Of a stretch of DNA of 21,999 nucleotides, positions 7,019 to 12,270 are shown piece after piece. This stretch comes from a virus: IMG/VR virus record IMGVR_UViG_3300042448_001056, positions 1 through 21,999 of that record; one strand, given 5' to 3'. Each line of letters begins with the position of its first letter. Position 1 is the first letter of the stretch. The notes under the pieces were generated by a model. It was given only the letters and a program-made list of their open reading frames with translations, was not told the origin of the DNA and did no database searches. Both the position numbers and the translations under genes were made by a program.

Positions 7019-7115
7019 AAAATAAAAAAGCCCCCCAATGAATACCGAAGTGTGCAACCAACGGTAACAAAGAGAGGCAATAAGTTTTAAATGATTCTTG
7101 CACGAATCTTATTGC
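7019..7115 (-). ncRNA. candidate structured leader RNA / riboregulator with kissing hairpins
   Basis: Read on the minus strand, hairpin 1 is GATTC-GTGCAA-GAATC (7108-7093), enclosed by GCAATAAG (7115-7108) and CTTATTGC (7084-7077). Hairpin 2 has an outer stem GCCTCTC (7078-7072) with GGGGGGC (7036-7030, two G-U pairs) and an inner stem TACCG (7066-7062) with CGGTA (7047-7043). The loop of hairpin 2 contains TTGCAC (7057-7052), the exact complement of the six-base loop of hairpin 1 (7103-7098), so a kissing interaction is possible. The run TTTTTTATTTT follows, then the ATG at 7018. If transcription starts 4-7 nt after the -7 box, the first bases of the outer GCAATAAG arm would be missing, but both loops remain. 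It could be an attenuator, a riboswitch or a short sRNA with its own terminator. Confidence 0.6.
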
Positions 7116-7145
7116 AAATATAACTTTTATTCCTTAGTATACAAA
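7115..7145 (-). promoter_or_regulatory. Bacteroidota-type promoter (TTTG-19-TATATTTG)
   Basis: On the minus strand the -33 element TTTG is at 7145-7142, the spacer is 19 nt, and the -7 element TATATTTG is at 7122-7115. This matches the TTTG/TAnnTTTG consensus. It lies inside the 3' end of the Nmad1-like gene and should start the structured leader RNA. Confidence 0.75.
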
Positions 7146-7399
7146 TTTTTATCCAAAAAAGATTTATAAATAATCGAATATCCAGCTAAGTCTTTCAAAG
7201 TGTCTGCTATGCTTTCGTTTTTAGCTTCTTTACCTTGCAAATTCCGCAGCCTTGCAATCTTAATAGCTATCATTACCATGAATACCTTTTCCACGTCTAT
7301 TTGGGCATAATCCGCAGCAAATTCAAATACTTCAAATTCTTTTCCGTAATCATGCGATTTAGAAAGTAAAGTTTCCTCCAGTTCTTTTAGTGCTTTCAT
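7127..7399 (-). CDS. Nmad1/DUF1599-like nucleotide-modification-associated protein
   Basis: This is a 90-residue all-helical protein. Its signature is SHDYGKEF (residues 15-22), AIKIARLRNL (45-54) and then NESIADTLKDLAGYSII (61-77). The combination 'HDYG ... KI.RL..L ... NESi.DTl.DLagYaii' is that of the DUF1599 / nucleotide modification associated domain 1 family. Phages with altered nucleotides or modified DNA often encode it. The biochemical role is not firmly known to me; a MazG-like nucleotide-handling helical fold is plausible. It lies about 0.8 kb from the Mom-like DNA modification gene in the same direction, which fits a joint role in DNA modification. A promoter for the next unit lies in its last codons. 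Confidence 0.82.
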   Translation of the reverse strand: MKALKELEETLLSKSHDYGKEFEVFEFAADYAQIDVEKVFMVMIAIKIARLRNLQGKEAKNESIADTLKDLAGYSIIYKSFLDKNLYTKE

Positions 7400-7632
7400 T
7401 TTGTTAGGTATTCAAGTTCTTTAATTCGATTCTCGATGGTGTTTCTTAATCCGCTACTAAATTGAAACTTTGGCAGCATTTGGCGAAGTCTTTGAATGTC
7501 TGTAACTTCCGATAGCTTAACTCCTTTTAAATCGCCAAAATCAAATTCAAAGTCGGATTTCAGATTTTCGATTTCATTGCCAATTACATCAAAGGCAATT
7601 AGCTTGTTGCTTACTCGTTTTATTTTATACAT
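7396..7632 (-). CDS. hypothetical protein (78 aa)
   Basis: I do not recognise a family. The protein starts MYKIKRVSNKLIAFDVIGNE and continues with an acidic strand-rich middle (NLKSDFEFDFGDLKGVKLSE). It ends in a basic helix pair (RLRQMLPKFQFSSGLRNTIE, then NRIKELEYL). It has no signal peptide or membrane segment. It is coupled by ATGA to the Nmad1-like gene (7399-7396) and overlaps the upstream HTH gene by 13 nt, so the three genes are probably translated together. Confidence 0.65.
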   Translation of the reverse strand: MYKIKRVSNKLIAFDVIGNEIENLKSDFEFDFGDLKGVKLSEVTDIQRLRQMLPKFQFSSGLRNTIENRIKELEYLTK

Positions 7633-7865
7633 TTTCTAAGATTTTTTCTGTCAGTAGATTTCATTTGATACTCATAATAATATCCTGCAGTACCGTATCT
7701 GGTCTTAAATTTTATTCCTTTTCGTTTGCAGTAAAACTTGTGTTTGCGCTCCAACTCATCTATTCGAGTTGGCAGTTTGACAGTTCCAAATTCTTTTACT
7801 CCTTTTAAAGTTGTTAACACTTCGCCTGAAAGTAAGGCATTAAAAATCGCTTGTTTTTGTGTCAT
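7620..7865 (-). CDS. small winged-helix/HTH protein (HTH_39-like)
   Basis: This is an 81-residue basic protein. The first 45 residues read MTQKQAIFNALLSGEVLTTL, then KGVKEFGTVKLPTRIDELER. This matches the small phage HTH_39-type domain ('tQ+..Il..L..G..lT..eal..fG...l..RI.eL+'). The remainder (CKRKGIKFKTRYGTAGYYYE) looks like the basic wing. It probably binds DNA as a regulator or replication accessory. It ends in a Lys/Arg-rich tail. It lies 1 nt downstream of the XRE-type regulator and overlaps the next gene by 13 nt. Confidence 0.78.
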   Translation of the reverse strand: MTQKQAIFNALLSGEVLTTLKGVKEFGTVKLPTRIDELERKHKFYCKRKGIKFKTRYGTAGYYYEYQMKSTDRKNLRKCIK

Positions 7866-7866
7866 T

Positions 7867-8124
7867 TTAATTGATTTTATGGTTAATGAATATGTCTATT
7901 GAAAGTTTATCCGAATAACTAAAAAGCAGTTCCAAATCTATCTTTTTTTTCGATTCAAATTCTATTATTCGCCACCGACCAACATTTAACCAGTTAGCCA
8001 TGAATGATTGTGTGAATCCTGCACTATCTCTTAAATGTCGGCAATCATCGACAATCTTGTTGTAATTGTCTTTAAATTGTTGGTAATTCTCGACATGGTT
8101 ATTTTCCAAATCGTTGGTATACAT
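7867..8124 (-). CDS. XRE/Cro-like helix-turn-helix regulator
   Basis: This is an 85-residue protein. After an acidic N-terminal helix (ENNHVENYQQFKDNYNKIVD) it carries a Cro/C1-type HTH: CRHLRDSAGFTQSFMANWL, then NVGRWRIIEFESKKKIDLEL. The '+..aGfTQ..mA..l.v.r..i..fE' pattern is clear. The second helix of the motif has Trp51 where many regulators have a small residue. It should act as a dimeric DNA-binding regulator. It is the first gene after the truncated cassette end at 8157. Its start is the ATG at 8124. Confidence 0.82.
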   Translation of the reverse strand: MYTNDLENNHVENYQQFKDNYNKIVDDCRHLRDSAGFTQSFMANWLNVGRWRIIEFESKKKIDLELLFSYSDKLSIDIFINHKIN

Positions 8125-8156
8125 AGGTTTGGTTTAAAACATTCTCTTAGCCAGTA

Positions 8157-8165
8157 GTTATAAGC
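8157..8165. repeat. half site: left end of the Mom cassette
   Basis: GTTATAAGC on the plus strand (GCTTATAAC on the minus strand) lies 7 nt after the stop of the Mom-like gene. It is the exact inverted match of GCTTATAAC at 9027-9035 on the far side of that gene; over 16 bases 14 match. No partner arm follows on the other side, so this looks like a truncated attC-like site. Confidence 0.55.
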
Positions 8166-8171
8166 AAGCTG

Positions 8172-8957
8172 CTACGTTCCTGCTTCGTTTGACAATTCCG
8201 TTTCAAAAGAATTAAAAAAAAGCCCACCCGCTTCAACTTTTTCAAAGTTGTTAGGGTTTTCAGCATAGTGCTTTGGATATGGCATTTCCTTTAATTTACA
8301 TCTTTGTTTTGTTTTTGCGTTCATAAAATAAATGTATCTAAATTGTCTAAATGTGTGCTTTATAGCTTCGTCTTTGGTTGCCTTTAGTCTTTTCGCCTTA
8401 CTGCTATTTGATGCACTCCTACCATTATTTGTAAGCATTATTTGGTGGTAAAATTCTCCGTCAATTTCGTAAAAGTCCGAAGTGTGTTCACCATAATAAC
8501 TAAAGTTTGCAGCCTGATAAACTATTCCAAAACCTCCACATCTTTGGTCTGCAAAACTTTGTATCCATTGCATAGTTTTAAATTTGCTTCTAATGTATTT
8601 GATGCAATAACTTAATGCTTTACTTTCGCTATTCCTTTCTGCTTTGTCATCAAACCACATTCTATTTAGTTCTAATGCTTCTCCTGCGTTTGTGCCTTCA
8701 ACTAAAGTCCCAACGGATAAGTTATTCAGTAAGTGTCCAAATTGTAAAACACCAAGCAATTCATTATTTATGTAGCATCCTAAATGAATATAAGAGTTAT
8801 TAAACACCTTTTTTGAATAGTGGTTTTTTACAATTACTTCAATCGCTTTGTTTCTATCCATTTCTTTTATATAAAATTCAGTAGAGCCAAAGCCTATTAT
8901 TTCTCTTGCTCCAAACATACTTTGTTGGTCGCTGTATATTAAATCTTTTTTTGCCAT
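8172..8957 (-). CDS. mom: Mom-like DNA adenine modification protein
   Basis: This 261-residue protein matches the Mom family, GNAT-fold proteins of which phage Mu Mom converts adenine to a carbamoylmethyl form and so protects phage DNA from restriction. Visible family features are NHYSKKVFNNSYIHLGCY around residues 45-62, LLGVLQFG at 68-75, LELNRMWFDD at 95-104, NSESKAL at 109-115, and SFADQRCGGFGIVYQAANF at 134-152. The C-terminal 80 residues are basic and probably contact DNA (KAKRLKATKDEAIKH, then FRQFRYIYF). The ATG at 8957 follows an A-rich stretch. The gene is bounded by inverted ends (8157-8165 and 9027-9035), so it sits in a cassette-like unit. No Com-like regulator was seen. Confidence 0.87.
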   Translation of the reverse strand: MAKKDLIYSDQQSMFGAREIIGFGSTEFYIKEMDRNKAIEVIVKNHYSKKVFNNSYIHLGCYINNELLGVLQFGHLLNNLSVGTLVEGTNAGEALELNRMWFDDKAERNSESKALSYCIKYIRSKFKTMQWIQSFADQRCGGFGIVYQAANFSYYGEHTSDFYEIDGEFYHQIMLTNNGRSASNSSKAKRLKATKDEAIKHTFRQFRYIYFMNAKTKQRCKLKEMPYPKHYAENPNNFEKVEAGGLFFNSFETELSNEAGT

Positions 8958-9007
8958 CCCTTCTTTTTTTTTAATTCTTTTGTTTAGTGCTTCGATTTGA
9001 GTTTAGT

Positions 9008-9019
9008 GGTTAATTAACC
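9008..9019. promoter_or_regulatory. 12-bp perfect palindrome upstream of the Mom-like gene
   Basis: GGTTAATTAACC lies about 50 bases upstream of the mom start, between it and palindrome A. It may be an operator for a dimeric regulator. No TAnnTTTG box is visible in this 160-base gap. Confidence 0.35.
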
Positions 9020-9026
9020 GCAGCCA

Positions 9027-9114
9027 GCTTATAACACGGGTTTGGCAAAATGGCTTTCCGACACACAAGCCAACGCACAAAAGCCACTTCGCCAAGCCCG
9101 ATAACGTTATACGC
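9027..9114 (-). repeat. attC-like palindrome A (between HNH and Mom units)
   Basis: On the plus strand: GCTTATAAC, A, stem CGGGTTTGGC (9037-9046), inner stem TGGCTTT (9051-9057), loop, AAAGCCA (9080-9086), stem GCCAAGCCCG (9091-9100), ATAAC (9101-9105), GTTATACGC (9106-9114). The main stem has 10 pairs with one G-T wobble. On the minus strand it begins five bases after the HNH stop codon. It shares the 1-nt/5-nt asymmetry with palindromes B and C. Confidence 0.7.
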
Positions 9115-9118
9115 AACC

Positions 9119-9739
9119 TTAAAAAACACCACTATTTACAGATTTGTTTATCAATCTATTCTTAGCCATATTTGATAAAATTTCTGTTTTTTTTCTATCA
9201 TATTCCTCAAGAATTGTTTTTGCTAGTTGATATATTTTATGGCATTCAATCATATCAACGGATGAGTGCAGATTAACTTCTACACCTTCAAAGCAAATTC
9301 TTGTTGAATATTGGTACTCATCCATTTTGTAAACACCTGTTAATCCCGTTTTATTACTCATCTTTGCTGCTACAAAATTCCTTTTTGTTATTAGCTTTAA
9401 ATTATCTAAATTGCAGTTCAACGGGTTTCCATCTTTCGGAATTACTAAGTGGTTTCTTTGCAACTTAACATTATTAAATAAAGAATAAACTAATCTGTTT
9501 AAGCTGTATTGTTTATGTTTTTTCCCACTTCTTAGGTTTACGGTAAATTGTTCTTTTTTTGTTGGTTTTAAAATCCTTCCTGTATTGACGTTTTTAACGT
9601 ACCCATTTCTTGAAACAATATACTCGTTTTCAAAATCTGGTACTTTTATTTCATCTTCTGAAAAAGGCTGCGTATAACAGCCGTTTTGCAAAAGCGGGGG
9701 CTGCGTGCTATCTTGAAGTTTAGTGCTATTATCAATCAT
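9119..9739 (-). CDS. HNH homing-endonuclease-like protein (NUMOD4-type)
   Basis: This is a 206-residue protein. Residues about 35-60 (DFENEYIVSRNGYVKNVNTG, then RILKP) match the NUMOD4 entry motif of phage HNH endonucleases. Residues 62-120 form the HNH core (YSLNRLVYSLF, then PKDGNPLNCNLDNLKLIT). The usual 'nHkDGN' histidine is replaced, reading IPKDGN, so activity is uncertain. Residues 128-180 (NKTGLTGVYKMDEYQYSTRI) resemble the AP2-like DNA-binding module that often follows. Residues 1 to about 24 are encoded by palindrome B and resemble repeat translation rather than a domain. No other ATG lies before the domains, so the ATG at 9739 stays the best start. It occupies one cassette-like unit. 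Confidence 0.75.
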   Translation of the reverse strand: MIDNSTKLQDSTQPPLLQNGCYTQPFSEDEIKVPDFENEYIVSRNGYVKNVNTGRILKPTKKEQFTVNLRSGKKHKQYSLNRLVYSLFNNVKLQRNHLVIPKDGNPLNCNLDNLKLITKRNFVAAKMSNKTGLTGVYKMDEYQYSTRICFEGVEVNLHSSVDMIECHKIYQLAKTILEEYDRKKTEILSNMAKNRLINKSVNSGVF

Positions 9740-9805
9740 TGTTCTAATTTTAAAATTTAGTGCTATTTATACCCCGCCTTCGCAAAGCGGCAAACCGTTA
9801 GTTGC
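9670..9805 (-). repeat. attC-like palindrome B with long loop
   Basis: On the plus strand: GCGTATAAC (9670-9678), A, a 20-base arm (9680-9699, GCCGTTTTGCAAAAGCGGGG), a 72-base loop, a 20-base arm (9772-9791, CCCCGCCTTCGCAAAGCGGC), AAACC, GTTAGTTGC (9797-9805). The arms pair over 17 of 20 positions and the other three are wobble pairs. The loop holds a 12-base direct repeat (TTTAGTGCTATT at 9719-9730 and 9756-9767) and the HNH start codon. On the minus strand the element begins in the stop codon of the 54-aa gene. Confidence 0.75.
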
Positions 9806-9969
9806 TATTTTACCGACCACTCCGAAAGTTTAGACTTAATAATTAATTTCAGTTCATCAACTTTTGACAATGGACAGCGAAAAGCAACTGTTTTAGTTTG
9901 TTCCAAGTATTTAGGTTTAGCACCCGACCCTTGCCGAGTGCCTCCCCTTGTTTCTTTTTTTTTAGTCAT
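9805..9969 (-). CDS. small basic protein (54 aa), RHH-like
   Basis: This short gene encodes MTKKKETRGGTRQGSGAKPK, then YLEQTKTVAFRCPLSKVDEL, then a short helix ending WSVK. The basic 'RGGTRqGsGaKPk' start followed by 'kTvafRcPlskvdel' is a pattern I know from small ribbon-helix-helix-like proteins. In these the strand after the basic arm (TVAFRC) inserts into DNA. It overlaps the upstream gene by 8 nt and its TAG (9807-9805) falls in the first base of palindrome B. It is probably a small DNA-binding regulator of its unit. The RHH assignment is by pattern only; only one helix is predicted after the strand, so the domain may be incomplete. Confidence 0.65.
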   Translation of the reverse strand: MTKKKETRGGTRQGSGAKPKYLEQTKTVAFRCPLSKVDELKLIIKSKLSEWSVK

Positions 9970-10183
9970 TAAATACATTTTTTATTTTTTTTGAATTAAT
10001 CAAGTATGTATCTTTTTGACCATCTGAATATAAATCTGTTTGATATGTATGTAAAAAAATCTCAAACCCAACTTCCTTGCATTTCAAAGTCTTTGTTTGT
10101 CCTTTTGTGTATAAGAATTGACCATTAGCAAAAATTGGCATTTTGACTGTTTTAGATTTTAATGTGCTTAATATAATTTCCAT
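9962..10183 (-). CDS. hypothetical protein (73 aa)
   Basis: I do not recognise this protein. It starts MEIILSTLKSKTVKMPIFAN and continues GQFLYTKGQTKTLKCKEVGF, then EIFLHTYQTDLYSDG. The alternating strands suggest a small beta barrel or SH3-like fold. It ends in a basic tail. It is the first gene behind a good promoter (10226-10256) with a leader of about 35 nt, and it overlaps the 54-aa basic protein gene by 8 nt. The two form one small unit between palindromes B and C. Confidence 0.65.
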   Translation of the reverse strand: MEIILSTLKSKTVKMPIFANGQFLYTKGQTKTLKCKEVGFEIFLHTYQTDLYSDGQKDTYLINSKKIKNVFND

Positions 10184-10225
10184 TTTGTTTGTTTTTAGTG
10201 TTGTGCTTAATTGCTTTCAACGATA

Positions 10226-10256
10226 CAAATATACAACCTTATTTTGATTATGCAAA
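10226..10256 (-). promoter_or_regulatory. Bacteroidota-type promoter (TTTG-19-TATATTTG)
   Basis: On the minus strand TTTG (10256-10253), a 19-nt spacer and TATATTTG (10233-10226) match the consensus fully. It would start transcription about 40 bases before the gene at 10183 and lies inside the third cassette-like unit, so the unit brings its own promoter. Confidence 0.8.
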
Positions 10257-10317
10257 CTATTTCAAAGATATTTTTAATTTATTTTCTAAAGTGCTGAAAA
10301 TCAAAGAGAAAAAAACA

Positions 10318-10372
10318 GCAGCTAACAGCACCTATGCGCCATTAAAACGAGCGCATAGCTGCAAAACGTTAA
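10318..10372 (-). repeat. attC-like palindrome C (after the DnaA-like gene)
   Basis: On the plus strand: GCAGCTAAC (10318-10326), A, stem GCACCTATGCGC (10328-10339), an 11-base loop, stem GCGCATAGCTGC (10351-10362), AAAAC (10363-10367), GTTAA (10368-10372). The stem has 12 pairs with one mismatch. The stop codon of the DnaA-like gene (10371-10369) lies inside its outer box. A T-run about 15 bases further on the minus strand (near 10317-10311) means it might also work as a weak terminator. Confidence 0.72.
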
Positions 10373-10797
10373 TTAATACTCGCCACTATCTCACCAATAT
10401 AATCCCTAATCTTCTCGGTGTATTTGCCATCGAATTTCAAATCTGCTGCTATCCTATCCCTGCCATTAATCACACTTGCATGATGTCTATTATTTAATTT
10501 TCCTAATTCAGTAACAGTCAATCCGCAATGCTTATAAGCAAGATAAAAGTGGATATGTCTTGCCATTACAATATTAGTAAGCCTTGATGTACCTTTTAAT
10601 TTTTCAAGTGAAATTTCGGTAACTTTTGAAACAATCTTTAGTAACTCATCATGCTTTACGACATTGTTTTTTACGTCTTTTGGCTGTGGCTTTTTTTTGC
10701 CAACCATAAAATGGATATGTGAAAATGTCTTAGGCTCATATTCCTTTTCGTAGAATCTTGAAAATGTTACTTGTTTACGTCTGTTTATGATTTGCAT
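10369..10797 (-). CDS. stand-alone DnaA domain IV-like DNA-binding protein
   Basis: This is a 142-residue protein from the ATG at 10797; a GTG at 10803 would add two residues. Residues about 50-120 match domain IV of the replication initiator DnaA: the helix TSRLTNIVMARHIHFYLAYK, then GLTVTELGKLNNRHHASVIN, then GRDRI. The 'N-R-H-H-A-S-V-I-N-G' segment corresponds to the DnaA signature 'GGRDHSTVlhA' that reads the DnaA box. No AAA+ ATPase domain is present. The N-terminal 45 residues are basic. I infer binding to DnaA boxes, for replication or as a competitor of host DnaA; one perfect box lies at 13423-13431. It overlaps the YqaJ gene by 13 nt. Confidence 0.82.
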   Translation of the reverse strand: MQIINRRKQVTFSRFYEKEYEPKTFSHIHFMVGKKKPQPKDVKNNVVKHDELLKIVSKVTEISLEKLKGTSRLTNIVMARHIHFYLAYKHCGLTVTELGKLNNRHHASVINGRDRIAADLKFDGKYTEKIRDYIGEIVASIN

Positions 10798-11516
10798 ACC
10801 CACGCTGTTTTATCGTTAATAATTACTTCACCATCCCAGTTCACCCAGTTAATGTCTTTTAGCTTTTGATACCTTTTTTTACTAACAAACTGCATGTAAA
10901 AAAATTCATCTTCATCCATTATTTTGGCGTTCCTTAATAGTTCATCTGCAACTCCGATTAAAGGATATTTTTCTTCACACGTTGCTAAAATCTTATCGCA
11001 CGTTTCTTCATCTTTTGGAACTTCATGAATGTAAAATCTTTCTTCAAGTGGAAAAGGATATTCGCTCCAGTCATCTTGACCAAACTCTTCAGGCTTCGTT
11101 AGATAATTAATTAAATAGCCATAGTCAACTTTCAAAGCCATCATTTGCACCTGTAATTGAAGATAGTACTTTTTAGCCAGTTTATCGCACTGTTCAAAGT
11201 AATTGAATATTGAGTATTGACATTTGCTATCCGCTACCCATTTGCCCTCTGAAATAGCGTCAGGTGTAGCTCCAAGTTTATCATTCACTTTATAAAATGT
11301 TTGATTTGGCTCACCTCCGTAAATAGAGGTGAGTATCTCAATTGCCGTTACTTCGTTTACTATTCCATGCAACATTGGTTTAGTACTGATTTCTTTTTTA
11401 AGTCCGTTTAAGTTTTCGGCTATTTCAAAGATGTAATTAAATGCGGTTTTGCCTGTTCCACCTGCCATCAAATCTCCGATTCTACTGGCACTAAAGCACC
11501 CCTTTTTATTTTCCAT
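10785..11516 (-). CDS. YqaJ-type recombination exonuclease
   Basis: This is a 243-residue protein from the ATG at 11516; an in-frame ATG at 11558 would overlap the previous gene by 53 nt. It belongs to the YqaJ/lambda-exo-like nuclease superfamily. Motifs seen: SASRIGDLMAG (residues 9-19), Glu55 in HGIVNEVTAIE, Asp86 in GATPDAI, DSK at 97-99, and Gln residues in YYLQLQVQMMAL. These give the acidic-Asp-DxK catalytic set. Such exonucleases resect one strand so that an annealing protein can load. The ERF gene two places upstream is the expected partner, giving a Red-like recombination pair. The stop overlaps the DnaA-like gene. Confidence 0.87.
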   Translation of the reverse strand: MENKKGCFSASRIGDLMAGGTGKTAFNYIFEIAENLNGLKKEISTKPMLHGIVNEVTAIEILTSIYGGEPNQTFYKVNDKLGATPDAISEGKWVADSKCQYSIFNYFEQCDKLAKKYYLQLQVQMMALKVDYGYLINYLTKPEEFGQDDWSEYPFPLEERFYIHEVPKDEETCDKILATCEEKYPLIGVADELLRNAKIMDEDEFFYMQFVSKKRYQKLKDINWVNWDGEVIINDKTAWVCKS

Positions 11517-11727
11517 TGCATTCAGGGTTTTCGTTAAAAGACCTCCAGTTAGCTCCATTTACCATTCTTTCCTCTATGCCATTTAGATAGTATGATTTTT
11601 GCATTAAAATTTCGTATTCAATAGCGTTTTCAACATAAAAATCAATTATAGATTTAGACATACAGTCTTTAGGCAAATATTTCTTAATGCTTTCATAAAG
11701 CATTTCCGATGCTGTTCTATTTTCCAT
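11506..11727 (-). CDS. hypothetical protein (73 aa) between ERF and YqaJ
   Basis: I cannot assign a family. The protein starts MENRTASEMLYESIKKYLPK and continues with helices around CMSKSIIDFYVENAIEYEIL. It ends in an Asn/Arg-rich tail. It is acidic to neutral and all-helical in appearance, with no membrane part. It overlaps the ERF gene by 11 nt and the YqaJ gene by 11 nt, so it is embedded in the recombination cassette. It may be an accessory subunit or simply a co-transcribed regulator. Confidence 0.65.
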   Translation of the reverse strand: MENRTASEMLYESIKKYLPKDCMSKSIIDFYVENAIEYEILMQKSYYLNGIEERMVNGANWRSFNENPECNGK

Positions 11728-12265
11728 TTAGTTCGATTTTACGTTTAGTGAATAATGCCTTTGATTTGCTTTGCTCAACTGGAATTAAAGAATCGTATAA
11801 AAGACCTAATTCGTCAAGGTTATTGCATTTAGATAGCTTCTTTTGAATCTCAATTAAAACGATGTCATTTGCTGGCATAGATGCTTTATTGCCATCATCA
11901 TCATCCGCTCCAACATTTAAGAATGATTGCATTCCGTAACGTCTTGCATAAGTAATTCCGCTACCTTGCGACTGCGCATCATTTACCTTTGAATAAATTA
12001 TTTCAGTTTCGCACGATAGCCATTCGCCACTCTCATGAATTAAAATGGTTTCTACATAGTTTCTGCCATCTATTGAAATAGTAGGCTGCAATAGTGTAAT
12101 CTGATTAGCTAATAATGCTGGCATACACGCTTCTCTAATTGCGTTTAAGTCTGCATATTTAGATTTAAAGAATGGATTTGCAGCGTCCTTTGTTGCCGTT
12201 CCCATTTCAGATTGAGCCTTTAGCAAGGCGGTTGAAATTTTGGTAATTGTTTGACTTGTTTTCAT
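11717..12265 (-). CDS. erf: ERF-family single-strand annealing protein
   Basis: This is a 182-residue protein from the ATG at 12265. An in-frame ATG at 12355 is rejected because the intervening DNA encodes a coupled 34-aa membrane peptide in another frame. ERF marks are NPFFKSKYADLNAI (residues 30-43) and SQGSGITYARRYGMQSFLNV followed by GADDDDGN (99-126); the 'GsgiTYArRYal...lgv.aDdDdG' segment is diagnostic. ERF proteins form rings that anneal complementary strands in phage recombination and circularisation. A helical C-terminus (LIEIQKKLSKCNNLDELGLL) follows. It partners with the YqaJ exonuclease downstream. Confidence 0.92.
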   Translation of the reverse strand: MKTSQTITKISTALLKAQSEMGTATKDAANPFFKSKYADLNAIREACMPALLANQITLLQPTISIDGRNYVETILIHESGEWLSCETEIIYSKVNDAQSQGSGITYARRYGMQSFLNVGADDDDGNKASMPANDIVLIEIQKKLSKCNNLDELGLLYDSLIPVEQSKSKALFTKRKIELNGK

Positions 12266-12270
12266 TTGGT

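Larger units (their letters stand above)
8157..10371 (-). mobile_element. integron-cassette-like array of three units
   Basis: There are three units: 8157-9035 (Mom-like gene), 9106-9678 (HNH gene) and 9797-10326 (two small genes and a promoter). Each starts with a GTTA-type box and ends with its inverted copy. The ends match over 14/16, 14/15 and 13/15 bases. Between units lie palindromes with a common plan: TAAC, one base, stem, loop, stem, five bases, GTTA. On the minus strand each gene stops directly at the palindrome that follows it, as in integron cassettes with attC sites. No integron integrase is in view, so movement is inferred. The sequence match of the ends is directly visible. Confidence 0.6.

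Noticed and set aside
6812-7057. Longer start at 7057 for the 68-aa protein
   Set aside because: The 13 extra codons lie in the structured leader RNA with its G-run and U-tract.
8211-8240. AAAAG...CTTTT pairing with a T-run as terminator
   Set aside because: It lies inside the Mom-like coding region, and the stem is weak.
10189-10497. Plus-strand open frame of 102 codons across the promoter and palindrome C
   Set aside because: It covers a promoter, a palindrome and the end of the DnaA-like gene on the other strand and has no plausible protein composition.
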